Assembly: GCF_014648075.1 (NCBI RefSeq)
Contig: NZ_BMQK01000016.1
Location: 1-64,000 of the forward strand
Direction of reading: 5' to 3'
From: Streptomyces ruber
GTDB taxonomy: Bacteria; Actinomycetota; Actinomycetes; Streptomycetales; Streptomycetaceae
Length of the DNA: 64,000 nt
In this document: one piece after another, positions 49,556 to 58,998 of the stretch
Layout: each line of letters starts with the position of its first letter
Position numbering within the stretch: the stretch's first letter is position 1
Notes under the pieces: model-generated
The model's database searches: none
Told to the model about the DNA's origin: nothing
The model's input: only the letters and a program-made list of their open reading frames with translations
Translations under genes and position numbers: made by a program

Positions 49556-50326
49556 TCACCCGAGCACGGCCAGGGCCTCGTCCAGCACCCGGCGCAGGCG
49601 CAGGGCGTCCGCCGCGAGCGCGGTGACGAGGACGGCGGGCCCGGCGAGCGGCGTGAGCGCGGCGCACTCGCCGAGCACCCGGGCCGCGGGGGCGCTCTCC
49701 GCGTACTCGGGCCGTACGACGACGAGCTGCCCGAGTGCGCGGTGCCCCGCCAGCACGGCGGGACCGTCCCAGCCGCCGGGCGCGCCCGGCCCGCAGGCCA
49801 GCTCCTGGTCGAGCAGCGGCCGGCCGCCCAGGCGCACGGTGAGCCGGCTGGTGAGCCGTCCGGGCTCCTCCCCCGCGCGGCCGAGCACCTGCTCCTCCCG
49901 GAGGACCAGCCGGGCGCCGGGGGCCAGGTCGACGCGCGAGGAGACGTACAGCTCGCTCCCCCGCGCGGAGATCAGCTGCTCGGGGAGCCAGCACAGCTCG
50001 GCGCCGGCCGCGACGTCGAGCCGCACGTCGTAGCGCGCCCCGCCCCCGGTCTGCCCCGGCAGGGCGAGGGTGGCCGCGGCCGACCCGACGCGCAGCCGGG
50101 CCCCCGCTCCGGCCCGCGCCGCCACGGTGAAGTGGTCCCCGCCCAGCGGACCGCTCATGGCGCCGACGAGCATCACCCGCGCCTCGTCGCCGCTCGCCGC
50201 CCGGGTGCGCCGCACGGCGAGCGGCCCCTCGCTCTCCAGGACGGGCAGCGCGGTGCCGCCCCGCCCGTCGGCCCGTGCCGCGATCCGCGCGGTGGCCCGT
50301 ACGCCCCCGGTGGCCGTGGCCGTCAT
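49556..50326 (-). CDS. ureD: urease accessory protein UreD (UreH)
   Basis: A 256-residue UreD protein, the last gene of the urease operon. It acts as scaffold that binds the urease apoprotein with UreF and UreG for nickel insertion. It has the usual beta-helical features: TATGGVRATARIAARADGRG at the start, PLGGDHFTVAARAGAGARLRVGSAAATLA and LCWLPEQLISARGSELYVSS. ATG 50326 overlaps the ureG stop. It is short and diverged compared with enterobacterial UreD, as usual for actinobacteria. Confidence 0.93.
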   Translation of the reverse strand: MTATATGGVRATARIAARADGRGGTALPVLESEGPLAVRRTRAASGDEARVMLVGAMSGPLGGDHFTVAARAGAGARLRVGSAAATLALPGQTGGGARYDVRLDVAAGAELCWLPEQLISARGSELYVSSRVDLAPGARLVLREEQVLGRAGEEPGRLTSRLTVRLGGRPLLDQELACGPGAPGGWDGPAVLAGHRALGQLVVVRPEYAESAPAARVLGECAALTPLAGPAVLVTALAADALRLRRVLDEALAVLG

Positions 50327-51006
50327 GCGGTCCAGGCCGCGAGCCGCTCCCGCACCCACCCGGCGACGGCCGTGACGCCGTCCTCCCCGCGCAGCGACTG
50401 GAGCACCACGGGCAGCTCGGCGCGCTGCGCCTTGGCGTCCGCGGCCATCCGGGCGAGGTCGGAGCCGACGTACGGCGCCAGGTCGGTCTTGTTGACGACG
50501 AGCAGGTCGGCGGTGGTGACGCCGGGGCCGCCCTTGCGGGGGACGTCGTCGCCGCCCGCGACGTCGATCACGAAGATCTGCGCGTCCACGAGGCCCTTGG
50601 AGAAGGTCGCGGTGAGGTTGTCGCCGCCGGACTCGACGAGGATCAGGTCGAGCGGACCGACCTCGTCCTCCAGGTCCTCGACCGCCTCCAGGTTCGCGGA
50701 GATGTCGTCCCGGATCGCGGTGTGCGGGCAGGCACCGGTCTCGACGGCGGTGATCCGCTCCGGTGGCAGCACCGCCTCCCGGAGCAGGAACTCGGCGTCC
50801 TCCCGGGTGTAGATGTCGTTCGTGACGACGGCCAGCGACAGCTCGTCGCGCAGCGCCCGGCAGAGCGCGGCGACGGTGGCGGTCTTGCCGGATCCGACGG
50901 GGCCGCCGAGGCCGATGCGCAGGGCGCGGCGGCTGCCGTCGGGGCGGTGGGCGTCGGCGCCGACGGCGGAGGGGCCGTCGTGGGTGTGAGTGTGGTCGAG
51001 ATGCAT
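50323..51006 (-). CDS. ureG: urease accessory GTPase UreG
   Basis: A 227-residue GTPase for nickel delivery. It shows P-loop GLGGPVGSGKTATVAALCRA, the switch and metal CPH motif in AVETGACPHTAIRDDISANL, DLILVESGGDNLTATF, and the G4 VVNKTDLAPYVG. The N-terminal MHLDHTHTHDG is a short His-rich nickel-binding tail. AGGAG lies 8 bases before ATG 51006. It is separated from ureF by 163 bp, the only long gap in the otherwise overlapping operon, and then overlaps ureD. Confidence 0.95.
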   Translation of the reverse strand: MHLDHTHTHDGPSAVGADAHRPDGSRRALRIGLGGPVGSGKTATVAALCRALRDELSLAVVTNDIYTREDAEFLLREAVLPPERITAVETGACPHTAIRDDISANLEAVEDLEDEVGPLDLILVESGGDNLTATFSKGLVDAQIFVIDVAGGDDVPRKGGPGVTTADLLVVNKTDLAPYVGSDLARMAADAKAQRAELPVVLQSLRGEDGVTAVAGWVRERLAAWTA

Positions 51007-51169
51007 GTGAGCGGCTCCTGTGTTCGATGTGGCCGGGCGACGCCTCGGCCGGTGCCTTCTCAGCCAGTCCGGCGTCTGGGGACGAGGCCGTCCAGGCCGA
51101 TACGGGGGGTCTGGGGGCGGATCCCCCAGGAACGGATGGGAAGGGCAGGGGCGGCGGGGGCGGGGACAC

Positions 51170-51864
51170 TCACGACGCGAACAACCGCACCGCCCACCCC
51201 CCATGCGCCTCCGCCCCGATCTCCAGCAGCGGCGCGGACACCGCCGGCAGCACGTCCACCCCCTCGTCGACCGCCCGCCACGCGGCCTCCACCGCCCGCC
51301 CCACCACCAGGTCCATCTCCGGGGCCAGCCGCGCGAGCACCCCCGTCGCGTCGAACGGGTCCAGGCTCAGCAACCGCACCGTCGCGCTCGCCGGTCCGCC
51401 GACGCTCTCGTACACGGAGCAGTACGCCGCGTCCTCGGCCCCCAGCCCGGCGGCCCGCGCCGTGAGCCCCAGGACGACCGGCTGGTGCGCGCCCTTGGGG
51501 AACCGATCCGCCAGCGCGTCGAGTTCGGCCGACGGCCAGGTCGCCCGCGCCGCCCGCATCAGCTGCCGCCCCAGCCTGCGCGCGACGCGGCGCAGCGCGG
51601 GCGACGGCGTCCGGGCGTCCGCGGCGGCGTCGAGCGGTGCCGGCCCGACGCCCAGCGCGGCGGCCGCGGCCAGCGAGGCCGCGACCAGCCCGGCCGTGTG
51701 CAGCCGCCCCCGGCAGAACTCCTCCAGCTCCGCCGCACCGGTGATCCGCCCGGCCCTGACGGCCGCCTCGGCACCGCCGGAGTGGGCGTGCCCTCCCGCG
51801 GGGAAGCGTCCGTCGGCGAGAACGAGCAGCGCGGCCCTGGTGGTCGAGGGCGTCGGCGTCGGCA

Positions 51865-51865
<1 letters not shown>
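51170..51865 (-). CDS. ureF: urease accessory protein UreF
   Basis: A 231-residue helical UreF protein, which works with UreD and UreG as a gate for nickel incorporation. The N-terminal LLVLADGRFPAGGHAHSGGAEAAV and the later RFPKGAHQPVVLGLTARAAGL segments are typical UreF landmarks, the latter also found in other actinobacteria. The ATG shares one base with the stop of ureC (TGATG), so translation is coupled. Confidence 0.93.
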
Positions 51866-53587
<1,722 letters not shown>

Positions 53588-53595
<8 letters not shown>

Positions 53596-53899
53596 CGAGG
53601 GCACCTCCGGTCTCCCCGCGCAGTCCGGGCACGACGCGGGCGCCGGCGAGGGGGACGAGTTCCACGTCGACGGGGATGCCGGGTTCGAAGCGCACGGCGG
53701 TGCCCGCGGCGATGTTCAGCCGCTTGCCGCGCGCGGCGGCACGGTCGAACTCCAGGCCGGGATTGGTCTCGGCGAAGTGGTAGTGGGAGCCGACCTGGAC
53801 GGGGCGGTCCGCGGCGTTGAGGACGGTGAGCCGGGTGACCTCGCGCCCCTGGTTGCAGACGACCGGGTCCTCGGCGAACAGGATCTCTCCGGGAATCAC
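53588..53899 (-). CDS. ureB: urease beta subunit UreB
   Basis: A 103-residue structural subunit (UreB). IPGEILFAEDPVVCNQGREV and the later RPVQVGSHYHFAETNPGLEF are hallmarks, with LNIAAGTAVRFEPG following. GTG 53899 has GGAGGGAA in front and lies 17 bp after ureA. It packs with UreA and UreC in the trimer of trimers. Confidence 0.95.
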
Positions 53900-53916
53900 G
53901 GACGGTTCCCTCCCCG

Positions 53917-54219
53917 TCAGACGATCGGGTCGTGGACGGTGACGAGCTTGGTGCCGTCCGGGAAGGTCGCCTCGACCTGGACGTCGTGGATCATCTCCGG
54001 GATGCCCTCCATGACGTCGTCGCGGGTGAGCAGTTTCCGTCCGGAGGCCATGAGTTCGGCCACGGTGCGGCCGTCGCGGGCGCCCTCGAGGATGTGGGAC
54101 GTGATCAGCGCGACCGCTTCGGGGTGGTTGAGCCTGAGCCCGCGGGCCCGGCGCTTCCCGGCCACGTCGGCTGCGACGTGGATCAGCAGTCTCTCCTGCT
54201 CGTGCGGGGTCAGATGCAC
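53917..54219 (-). CDS. ureA: urease gamma subunit UreA
   Basis: A 100-residue gamma subunit, exactly the usual length. Signatures: HLTPHEQERLLIHVAADVAG, LNHPEAVALITSHILEGARD and GIPEMIHDVQVEATFPDGTK. GTG 54219 is chosen because it matches the family start. It is first in the ureABCFGD operon, transcribed leftward. Urease supplies ammonia from urea. Confidence 0.96.
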   Translation of the reverse strand: MHLTPHEQERLLIHVAADVAGKRRARGLRLNHPEAVALITSHILEGARDGRTVAELMASGRKLLTRDDVMEGIPEMIHDVQVEATFPDGTKLVTVHDPIV

Positions 54220-54353
54220 GGCGTCCCACCTCACAGTCCTCGCTCCGGACCGTGCGGGGTCCGGTCGCCACGTCCACCGGGCAACGTCCCGGGCGGCCTG
54301 GGCGCAGGCTAGTTGTGCGGCGTTTCGGCGACGTTAACCGTGGGCCGTCCTCG

Positions 54354-54629
54354 TCAGGGGGCGCCCGGCCGCCGGTGCTCGGCGGCGATCCCGAAGCGCT
54401 GGTGCTCGCGGGGCGCCGACACGGGGTCGTGGAGGTGGGACACCGAGCTGATCGTCGGCTCCTGGGCCGCTGCCGCCTCCTCCAGCCGCTCCAGATCCGC
54501 GGCGGAGACCAGGGCGACGAGCGGCTTCCCGTGCCGCGTCACGACGACGTGCTCGCCGCCGTACACCACGCGGTTGATCAGGTCGGCCAGCTCGGCCCTG
54601 GCTTGCGTCACCGGAATCTCGTAGGCCAT
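54354..54629 (-). CDS. Phd/YefM-family antitoxin, solitary
   Basis: A 91-residue antitoxin. The N-terminal EIPVTQARAELADLINRVVY-GGEHVVVTRHGKPLVALV is the classical Phd/YefM DNA-binding fold; the acidic C-terminal part after LERLEEAAAAQ would bind a toxin. No toxin gene is adjacent on either strand: the neighbours are ureA and clpP. ATG 54629 has no ribosome site but a TAAGCT -10 hexamer seven bases upstream on the minus strand, so it appears leaderless. It may act only as a repressor or pair with a toxin elsewhere. Confidence 0.85.
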   Translation of the reverse strand: MAYEIPVTQARAELADLINRVVYGGEHVVVTRHGKPLVALVSAADLERLEEAAAAQEPTISSVSHLHDPVSAPREHQRFGIAAEHRRPGAP

Positions 54630-54636
54630 GCCGTCC

Positions 54637-54642
54637 AGCTTA
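54637..54642 (-). promoter_or_regulatory. -10 element of the leaderless antitoxin gene
   Basis: On the minus strand TAAGCT fits TAnnnT and ends 7 bases before ATG 54629; no Shine-Dalgarno lies between them. Confidence 0.55.
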
Positions 54643-54676
54643 GTCCGGGGCACCCCTACCCGAACCCGACGTACGC

Positions 54677-54695
54677 TCTGTACATTCTTTACAGA
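54677..54695. promoter_or_regulatory. TCTGTA-N7-TACAGA palindrome in the antitoxin/clpP gap
   Basis: A perfect 6-bp inverted repeat in an AT-rich island 28 bp upstream of the clpP start and 48 bp upstream of the antitoxin start. It is positioned to control both divergent genes and is a candidate site for the Phd/YefM protein. Confidence 0.5.
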
Positions 54696-54722
54696 CGGCG
54701 GCACCGATGAGGAGCGTGACCC

Positions 54723-55364
54723 ATGGACCTTGGCCGACCACTCGCCCGTTATGTCCTGCCCGAGTTCACCGAACGCACGAGCGCGGGACTGCGGACGCTG
54801 GATCCGTACGCGAAGCTGCTGGAGGAACGGATCGTGTTCCTCGGCACGGTGATCGACGACCGGTCGGCGAACGACGTGATCGTGCAGTTCATGCACCTCG
54901 AACACGCGGCACCGGAGCGGGACATCGCGCTCTACATCAACTCGCCCGGCGGCTCGTTCAGCGCGATGACGGCCGTGTACGACACGCTCCAGTACGTCTC
55001 CTGCGACGTGGAGACCGTCTGCCTCGGCCAGGCCGCCTCCGCCGCCGCGGTGCTGCTGGCCGGCGGGACCCCGGGCAAGCGGTCCGTCCTGCCCGGCGCC
55101 CGCGTGGTCGTGCACCAGCCGTCACTGGCCGGACCGGTGGAGGGGCAGGCGAGCGACCTGGCGATCCAGGCCGACGAGTTGCTGCGCAACCGCAGGACGC
55201 TGGAGGAGATGCTCGTCCGGCACACCGGCCAGGACCCGGAGCGGGTGCGGGCCGACATCGAGCGAGACAAGATCATGGACGCCGCGGAGGCCGTGGCGTA
55301 CGGCCTGGCGGACCGGATCGTCCAGGGCCGCAAGGCCTCGCGCACCCTGCCCGGCGCCGGGTGA
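54723..55364 (+). CDS. clpP: ClpP-like protease proteolytic subunit (paralogue)
   Basis: A 213-residue ClpP-family serine peptidase with the full triad: Ser106 in CLGQAASAAAVLLAGG, His131 in RVVVHQPSLAGP, and Asp182 in IERDKIMDAAEAVAYGLADRI. The handle region (VEGQASDLAIQADELLRNRR) is intact. It lacks a clpX or second clpP partner next to it, unlike the main operons, so it is an additional paralogue. GAGGAG precedes the ATG. A hypothetical gene follows after 7 bp in the same operon. Confidence 0.92.
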   Translation: MDLGRPLARYVLPEFTERTSAGLRTLDPYAKLLEERIVFLGTVIDDRSANDVIVQFMHLEHAAPERDIALYINSPGGSFSAMTAVYDTLQYVSCDVETVCLGQAASAAAVLLAGGTPGKRSVLPGARVVVHQPSLAGPVEGQASDLAIQADELLRNRRTLEEMLVRHTGQDPERVRADIERDKIMDAAEAVAYGLADRIVQGRKASRTLPGAG

Positions 55365-55371
55365 ACCGCCG

Positions 55372-55680
55372 ATGCTGCCACCCGAACTGCCGCCGCTGCC
55401 CGCGCTGACCCGGGCCGAGGCGGAGCTGATCGACCGTTACCTCGACGTGGTCGACCTGCTGGGACGGATCAACCCCGCCCGCCCGGGCGACACGTACGGC
55501 GCCCTGCGCGCCGCGCAGGCCCTGGCGGGAAAGGCGGTCGCCCTGCGCGCGGCGCTCGAACTGATGCACAAGCGGGGCGAGAGCGAGGTGCACGCCCCGA
55601 CCCTCGCCCGCGCCCTGCGGGTACTGGACGGCGAACGGCGTACGGCCCGCGTCACCCTGCCACCGCAGTCCGGCAGTTGA
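55372..55680 (+). CDS. hypothetical protein downstream of clpP
   Basis: A 102-residue soluble helical protein (LTRAEAELIDRYLDVVDLLG, GALRAAQALAGKAVALRAAL). It starts 7 bp after clpP and so is co-transcribed; its conservation beside this ClpP paralogue in Streptomyces would suggest a partner, but I do not recognise a domain. There is no membrane segment or cysteine motif. Confidence 0.75.
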   Translation: MLPPELPPLPALTRAEAELIDRYLDVVDLLGRINPARPGDTYGALRAAQALAGKAVALRAALELMHKRGESEVHAPTLARALRVLDGERRTARVTLPPQSGS

Positions 55681-55778
55681 CCCGGGACGGCACGGGGCGC
55701 ACGCCGCGCCGACGGCGCAATCGGCCCGGAACGCGAGCGGACCGGACTGCGTACCCACGAACGGCCTAGGGTCCCGTC

Positions 55779-55910
55779 ATGCCCAAGGGTCCGCAGAAGT
55801 TGCGCACGCGTCTGCACCAGGGGGCGGGACGCATCGTCCCGTCCCTGGTGCGAAGGCCCCGGCCACGGCGCCCTGCGCCGACCCGAAGGGCTGTCCACTC
55901 GAACGGGTGA
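55779..55910 (+). CDS. possible leaderless basic microprotein (43 aa)
   Basis: A 43-codon frame rich in Arg/Pro (PKGPQKLRTRLHQGAGRIVP at the start). TAGGGT (55767-55772) ends 6 bases before ATG 55779, the same leaderless layout seen at other genes here. The frame runs through the hairpin at 55814-55851. It could also be only a promoter for the downstream riboswitch RNA whose first ATG looks coding by chance, so support is weak. Confidence 0.25.
   Translation: MPKGPQKLRTRLHQGAGRIVPSLVRRPRPRRPAPTRRAVHSNG
55814..55851. terminator. strong GC hairpin upstream of the riboswitch
   Basis: GCACCAGGGGGCGGGAC and GTCCCGTCCCTGGTGC pair with a single bulged base around a 5-base loop. It lies 134 bp past the clpP operon and 120 bp before the riboswitch. 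It is probably a terminator for the clpP operon, or a stabilising stem of the leader RNA. Confidence 0.55.
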
Positions 55911-55973
55911 GTGGTGAGTAACCCCACAAAACTCCGATTCCGCTCGGCGATCGCGACACACGTGCGTCAAGAT

Positions 55974-56212
55974 CCCTTCCGACGACAAGCCCCCGCCACA
56001 GCGGCGGGGCGGTCCGGGTGGACGCCGAGTCCTGCCACCGCCCGGATGACGGGTCGACAGAAGTGGATCGGCAGGAGTGGAGGACCCGAGCACGACGGGC
56101 CGCCGGGACGCTGCGTCCCGAGCGGTCCTTGGGGTGAAGCCGCATCGCGCGGCCGGGCAACTTCGCCAGCCCGAATCCGACAGGTCATCCTTCACAGGCG
56201 GCTGACGAAGGG
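55974..56212 (+). promoter_or_regulatory. ydaO-type c-di-AMP riboswitch
   Basis: The leader of the NlpC/P60 gene matches the ydaO/yuaA riboswitch: CCCTTCCGACGACAAGCC at the 5' side, GCAGGAGTGGAGGACCCG (the conserved GGGGACCC region), CCTTGGGGTGAAGCCG, and CCCGAATCCGACAGGTCATC (the CCGAAUCCGUC-type 3' core). CCCTTC (55974-55979) pairs with GAAGGG (56207-56212) to close P1. GAAGGG is also the ribosome binding site of the gene, six bases before ATG 56219, so c-di-AMP binding would directly hide it. In Streptomyces such switches govern cell-wall hydrolases. Confidence 0.85.
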
Positions 56213-56218
56213 TTGCGC

Positions 56219-56692
56219 ATGACTGCGCTCAATCGTGTCCCGTCGCTGATCGGCCGGGCCGGCACCGCATCGGCCCTCACCCTCGCCGCGGTGGGCGCCG
56301 GCCTCGTGGTCCCGGGTGTGGCCACCCAGGCCGAGGCCGCGTCACCGGCCTCGAAGGCGCTGAAGGTCGCGGCGTCGAAGCAGGGCGCCCCGTACGCGTG
56401 GGGCGCCACCGGCCCGAACAGGTTCGACTGCTCCGGGCTGACGCTGTACGCGTACAAGAAGGCGGGCAAGAAGCTGCCCCGTACCGCCGCTCAGCAGTAC
56501 AACAGGACGAAGCACGTCTCCGCCTCGAAGCGCAAGCCCGGGGACCTCGTCTTCTTCCACTCGGGGCGGAACGTGTACCACGTCGGCATATACGCCGGCG
56601 GCGGAAAGCTCTGGCACTCCCCGAAGAGCGGGGACGTCGTACGGAAGTCGAAGATCTGGACGAAGAGCGTCTGGTACGGCCGGGTGGCGTGA
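56219..56692 (+). CDS. secreted NlpC/P60 cell-wall peptidase
   Basis: A 157-residue exported C40-family peptidase. A signal peptide (residues 1-42, ending near TQAEAA) is followed directly by the catalytic domain: Cys71 in NRFDCSGLTLYAYKKAG, His121 in YHVGIYAGGG and His133 in LWHSPKSG. It cleaves D-Glu-meso-Dap peptide bonds in peptidoglycan, and has no binding domains. ATG 56219 is chosen: GAAGGG six bases upstream is both ribosome site and riboswitch P1 strand. Expression is thus c-di-AMP linked. Confidence 0.94.
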   Translation: MTALNRVPSLIGRAGTASALTLAAVGAGLVVPGVATQAEAASPASKALKVAASKQGAPYAWGATGPNRFDCSGLTLYAYKKAGKKLPRTAAQQYNRTKHVSASKRKPGDLVFFHSGRNVYHVGIYAGGGKLWHSPKSGDVVRKSKIWTKSVWYGRVA

Positions 56693-56700
56693 TCCGCGCG

Positions 56701-56729
56701 GGGGCGACGGCCACGGACGCCGTCGCCCC
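56701..56729 (+). terminator. terminator of the NlpC/P60 gene
   Basis: GGGGCGACGGC and its perfect complement form an 11-bp stem around a 7-base loop, 8 bp past the stop codon. Confidence 0.75.
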
Positions 56730-56818
56730 TCCGGGCCCGCCCCGGCGCGTCCCGCGACATGCCTGGTGGGCGGCCTCCGCGGGGCGTGACGGAGCCCGGA
56801 CGGGTTACACGTTCCCCC

Positions 56819-57379
56819 ATGGCCGAACAGCATCGAAGTGCGCCCCCGGGGCGCAACGAGACACCGCTCGAGAGAGCCGACCGGAACTTCATCGAGCTGC
56901 TGCAGGAACTGCGGGTCACCCAGACCGGGGTCCAGGTCCTGTTCGCCTTCCTGCTGTCGATGGCGTTCACCGAGCGCTTCGAGTCGCTCGACACGTTCCA
57001 GCGCGCCACCTACGTGACCACACTGCTGCTGGCCCTGCTCTCGGCCATCATCTTCGTCGCGCCGGCCGCTCTGCACCGCTCCCTGTTCCAGCAGAACGCC
57101 AAGCCCCTGATCGTCCGGGTCTCCGACCGGCTGGCCAGTGTCGGCCTGGTGGTGCTGATGCTGGCGTTCACCGGCTCCGTGCTGCTTGTCGTGGACGTGG
57201 CGCTGAACCGCAGCGCCGGTATCGCCGCCGGGTCGGGCACCCTCGTCGCCTGCCTGGGCCTGTGGGGTGTGCTGCCCCGCCTGGTGTACCGGTCGGGAGG
57301 CCGCGGCGACACCGGGACCGCGGCCACCGGGACCCGGGAGACGGCGCCGTCCCGGGATGCGCGGGCACCGCTGCGGTGA
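56819..57379 (+). CDS. DUF6328 family membrane protein
   Basis: A 186-residue protein. After a soluble N-terminus (PLERADRNFIELLQELRVTQ-TGVQ) come four hydrophobic helices: VLFAFLLSMAFTERF, YVTTLLLALLSAIIFVAP, LASVGLVVLMLAFTGSVLLV and GSGTLVACLGLWGVLPRLV. The pattern is the DUF6328 family of actinobacteria, with no known role. No ribosome site is present before ATG 56819; TACACG sits about 7 bases upstream, so leaderless translation is possible. Confidence 0.82.
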   Translation: MAEQHRSAPPGRNETPLERADRNFIELLQELRVTQTGVQVLFAFLLSMAFTERFESLDTFQRATYVTTLLLALLSAIIFVAPAALHRSLFQQNAKPLIVRVSDRLASVGLVVLMLAFTGSVLLVVDVALNRSAGIAAGSGTLVACLGLWGVLPRLVYRSGGRGDTGTAATGTRETAPSRDARAPLR

Positions 57380-57417
57380 CCTGACCCGCCGCGACGGCCC
57401 TCCGGCCGATGGTCCGC

Positions 57418-57879
57418 TCAGGAGTCCTGTTGCCCTCCGGCCGCGGTGAACGGGTGCACCGGAGCCGCCCAGGGCAGTCGGATGGCCACCGTCTTGCCGC
57501 CCTCCCGGGTGGGTCTCACACTCAGCTTGCCCCCGCACTCCGCGGTCAGCCAGCGGATGATGACCATGCCGCGGCCGTTGTCCTGCTGCACGGCCGCGGG
57601 CAGCCGCTTCGGGAAGCGCGGGTGACTGTCGGTGACGCCGATGTGCAGGTGCTCGTCGCGGTCGAGGGCGAGGTCCACGGTGAACGTGGGCGACTGCCCG
57701 AAGGTGTGCTGCACGGCGTTGGTGGCGAGTTCGGAGACGATGAGCCGTACGGTGTCACCGATCTCGGTGTCGTTCGGCAGGCCCCATTCGGACAGGACGC
57801 CGGCGACGTATGTGCGGGCCGCGGAGACCGAGGCCGGGTCGCTCGGCAGAGTGACGGATGCTTCCTGGTGGTCTGCCAT
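57418..57879 (-). CDS. ATP-binding protein, anti-sigma/RsbW-like kinase fold (AbaA-like regulator)
   Basis: A 153-residue HATPase_c protein of the RsbW-like type found next to WhiJ-family regulators. It has a serine-kinase fold with N-box VRLIVSELATNAVQHTFGQS and a G-box QQDNGRGMVIIRWLT. It may bind and antagonise a sigma or anti-sigma protein. ATG 57879 is used; GTG 57885, two codons upstream, is also possible (AGGGA placed 4 or 10 bases before). It is divergent from the XRE regulator across 249 bp. Confidence 0.85.
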   Translation of the reverse strand: MADHQEASVTLPSDPASVSAARTYVAGVLSEWGLPNDTEIGDTVRLIVSELATNAVQHTFGQSPTFTVDLALDRDEHLHIGVTDSHPRFPKRLPAAVQQDNGRGMVIIRWLTAECGGKLSVRPTREGGKTVAIRLPWAAPVHPFTAAGGQQDS

Positions 57880-58005
57880 GGCCACGTCGTCCCTTTCCCA
57901 CGGGACCGCCCGTCCGACACGGACGATTGGATTCGAGTACGGTCCCGGACCGGTGCTGCGCGCCAGACTGCCATTACCGAGGGCACCCGCGGTGCCGATC
58001 CACCA

Positions 58006-58021
58006 AGATATGCATATATCT
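58006..58021. promoter_or_regulatory. AT-rich AGATAT-GCAT-ATATCT palindrome
   Basis: A perfect 6-4-6 inverted repeat in an AT-rich island of an otherwise about 72% G+C gap. It sits 108 bp before the XRE regulator and 127 bp from the kinase-fold gene. It is a candidate operator for the WhiJ-like regulator. Confidence 0.5.
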
Positions 58022-58128
58022 GTCGCTCGAAGCGGTGAACTCTCCGACGACCGACCGTATTTGGACGGGCCGGCTGGTCCATCCTCTACCGTCACCCCAC
58101 ACCGCGGCCGGGCGGAAGGAGAGAAGCC

Positions 58129-58989
58129 ATGCAATACGGTCCTGCGGTGCGCCGTCGCAAACTCGGTACCGAACTGCGCCTGCTGCGCTCCCGGGTCGGC
58201 CTCACCAGCATCGAGGCCGCCCGGCGCGTCGGCTGGCACCAGTCGAAGGTGAGCCGGATCGAGACGGGATCCAGCGGGGTGAAACCGGCCGACGTGCAGC
58301 GGCTGCTCGACGCGTACGAGGTGCGGGACGCCGAACTGCGCGAGCTGCTCCTCGCGTTGGCGGGCGGCGAGGACGGCGGCGGGCGTCAGAACTGGTGGCA
58401 CGCCTACCGCGGCGTGCTGCCGCCCACGTACCGCGACTTCATCAGCCTGGAGTCACAGGCCGGCGGGATGTGCACGCTGGAGACCTCGGTGGTGCCGGGC
58501 CTGCTGCAGACGCCCGAGTACGCCCGCGCGGTGACCCGGGCCGCGCTGGAGGGAGTGGCGGACGACAAGCTGGACGCGCTGGTCGAGGTGCGCATCGCAC
58601 GGCAGGACGTGCTGCGCGCGGACCCGCCGTTGCGGTTGCACGCGATCCTGGACGAGGCCGTGCTGCGCCGGCGCGTCGGCGGACCCGAGGTCATGGCACG
58701 GCAGCTGGCGCGGCTGAGCGACGCGGCCGCCCTGCCCCAGGTGCGGCTCCAGGTGCTGCCGTTCACCGCGGGCGAACACATCGGCCTCACCGGTCCTTTC
58801 GTCATCTTCTCCTTTCCGAACACGGCCGATCTGGACGTTGTCGTGCTCGACCACTTGACGAGTAGCCTCTACCTCGAACGGAAAGAAGACCTACAGGCCT
58901 ATGTGGAAGCATTCAACGCCCTCCGGATCCACGCGCTTTCACCCGGGGAATCGTTGCATTACATCGCCGGGATAGCCGCCGGCGCATAA
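58129..58989 (+). CDS. XRE-family regulator with DUF5753 (WhiJ-like)
   Basis: A 286-residue WhiJ-type regulator. An N-terminal HTH (RRKLGTELRLLRSRVGLTSI then EAARRVGWHQSKVSRIETGS) is followed by DUF5753 from about residue 95, with ETSVVPGLLQTPEYARAV and FVIFSFPNTADLDVVVLDHL. GGAAGGAGAG lies upstream. It forms the usual cassette with a DUF397 protein downstream and an RsbW-like protein divergent; such cassettes control development and antibiotic production, with WhiJ repressing until relieved by its DUF397 partner. Confidence 0.93.
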   Translation: MQYGPAVRRRKLGTELRLLRSRVGLTSIEAARRVGWHQSKVSRIETGSSGVKPADVQRLLDAYEVRDAELRELLLALAGGEDGGGRQNWWHAYRGVLPPTYRDFISLESQAGGMCTLETSVVPGLLQTPEYARAVTRAALEGVADDKLDALVEVRIARQDVLRADPPLRLHAILDEAVLRRRVGGPEVMARQLARLSDAAALPQVRLQVLPFTAGEHIGLTGPFVIFSFPNTADLDVVVLDHLTSSLYLERKEDLQAYVEAFNALRIHALSPGESLHYIAGIAAGA

Positions 58990-58998
58990 GGAGGCACC

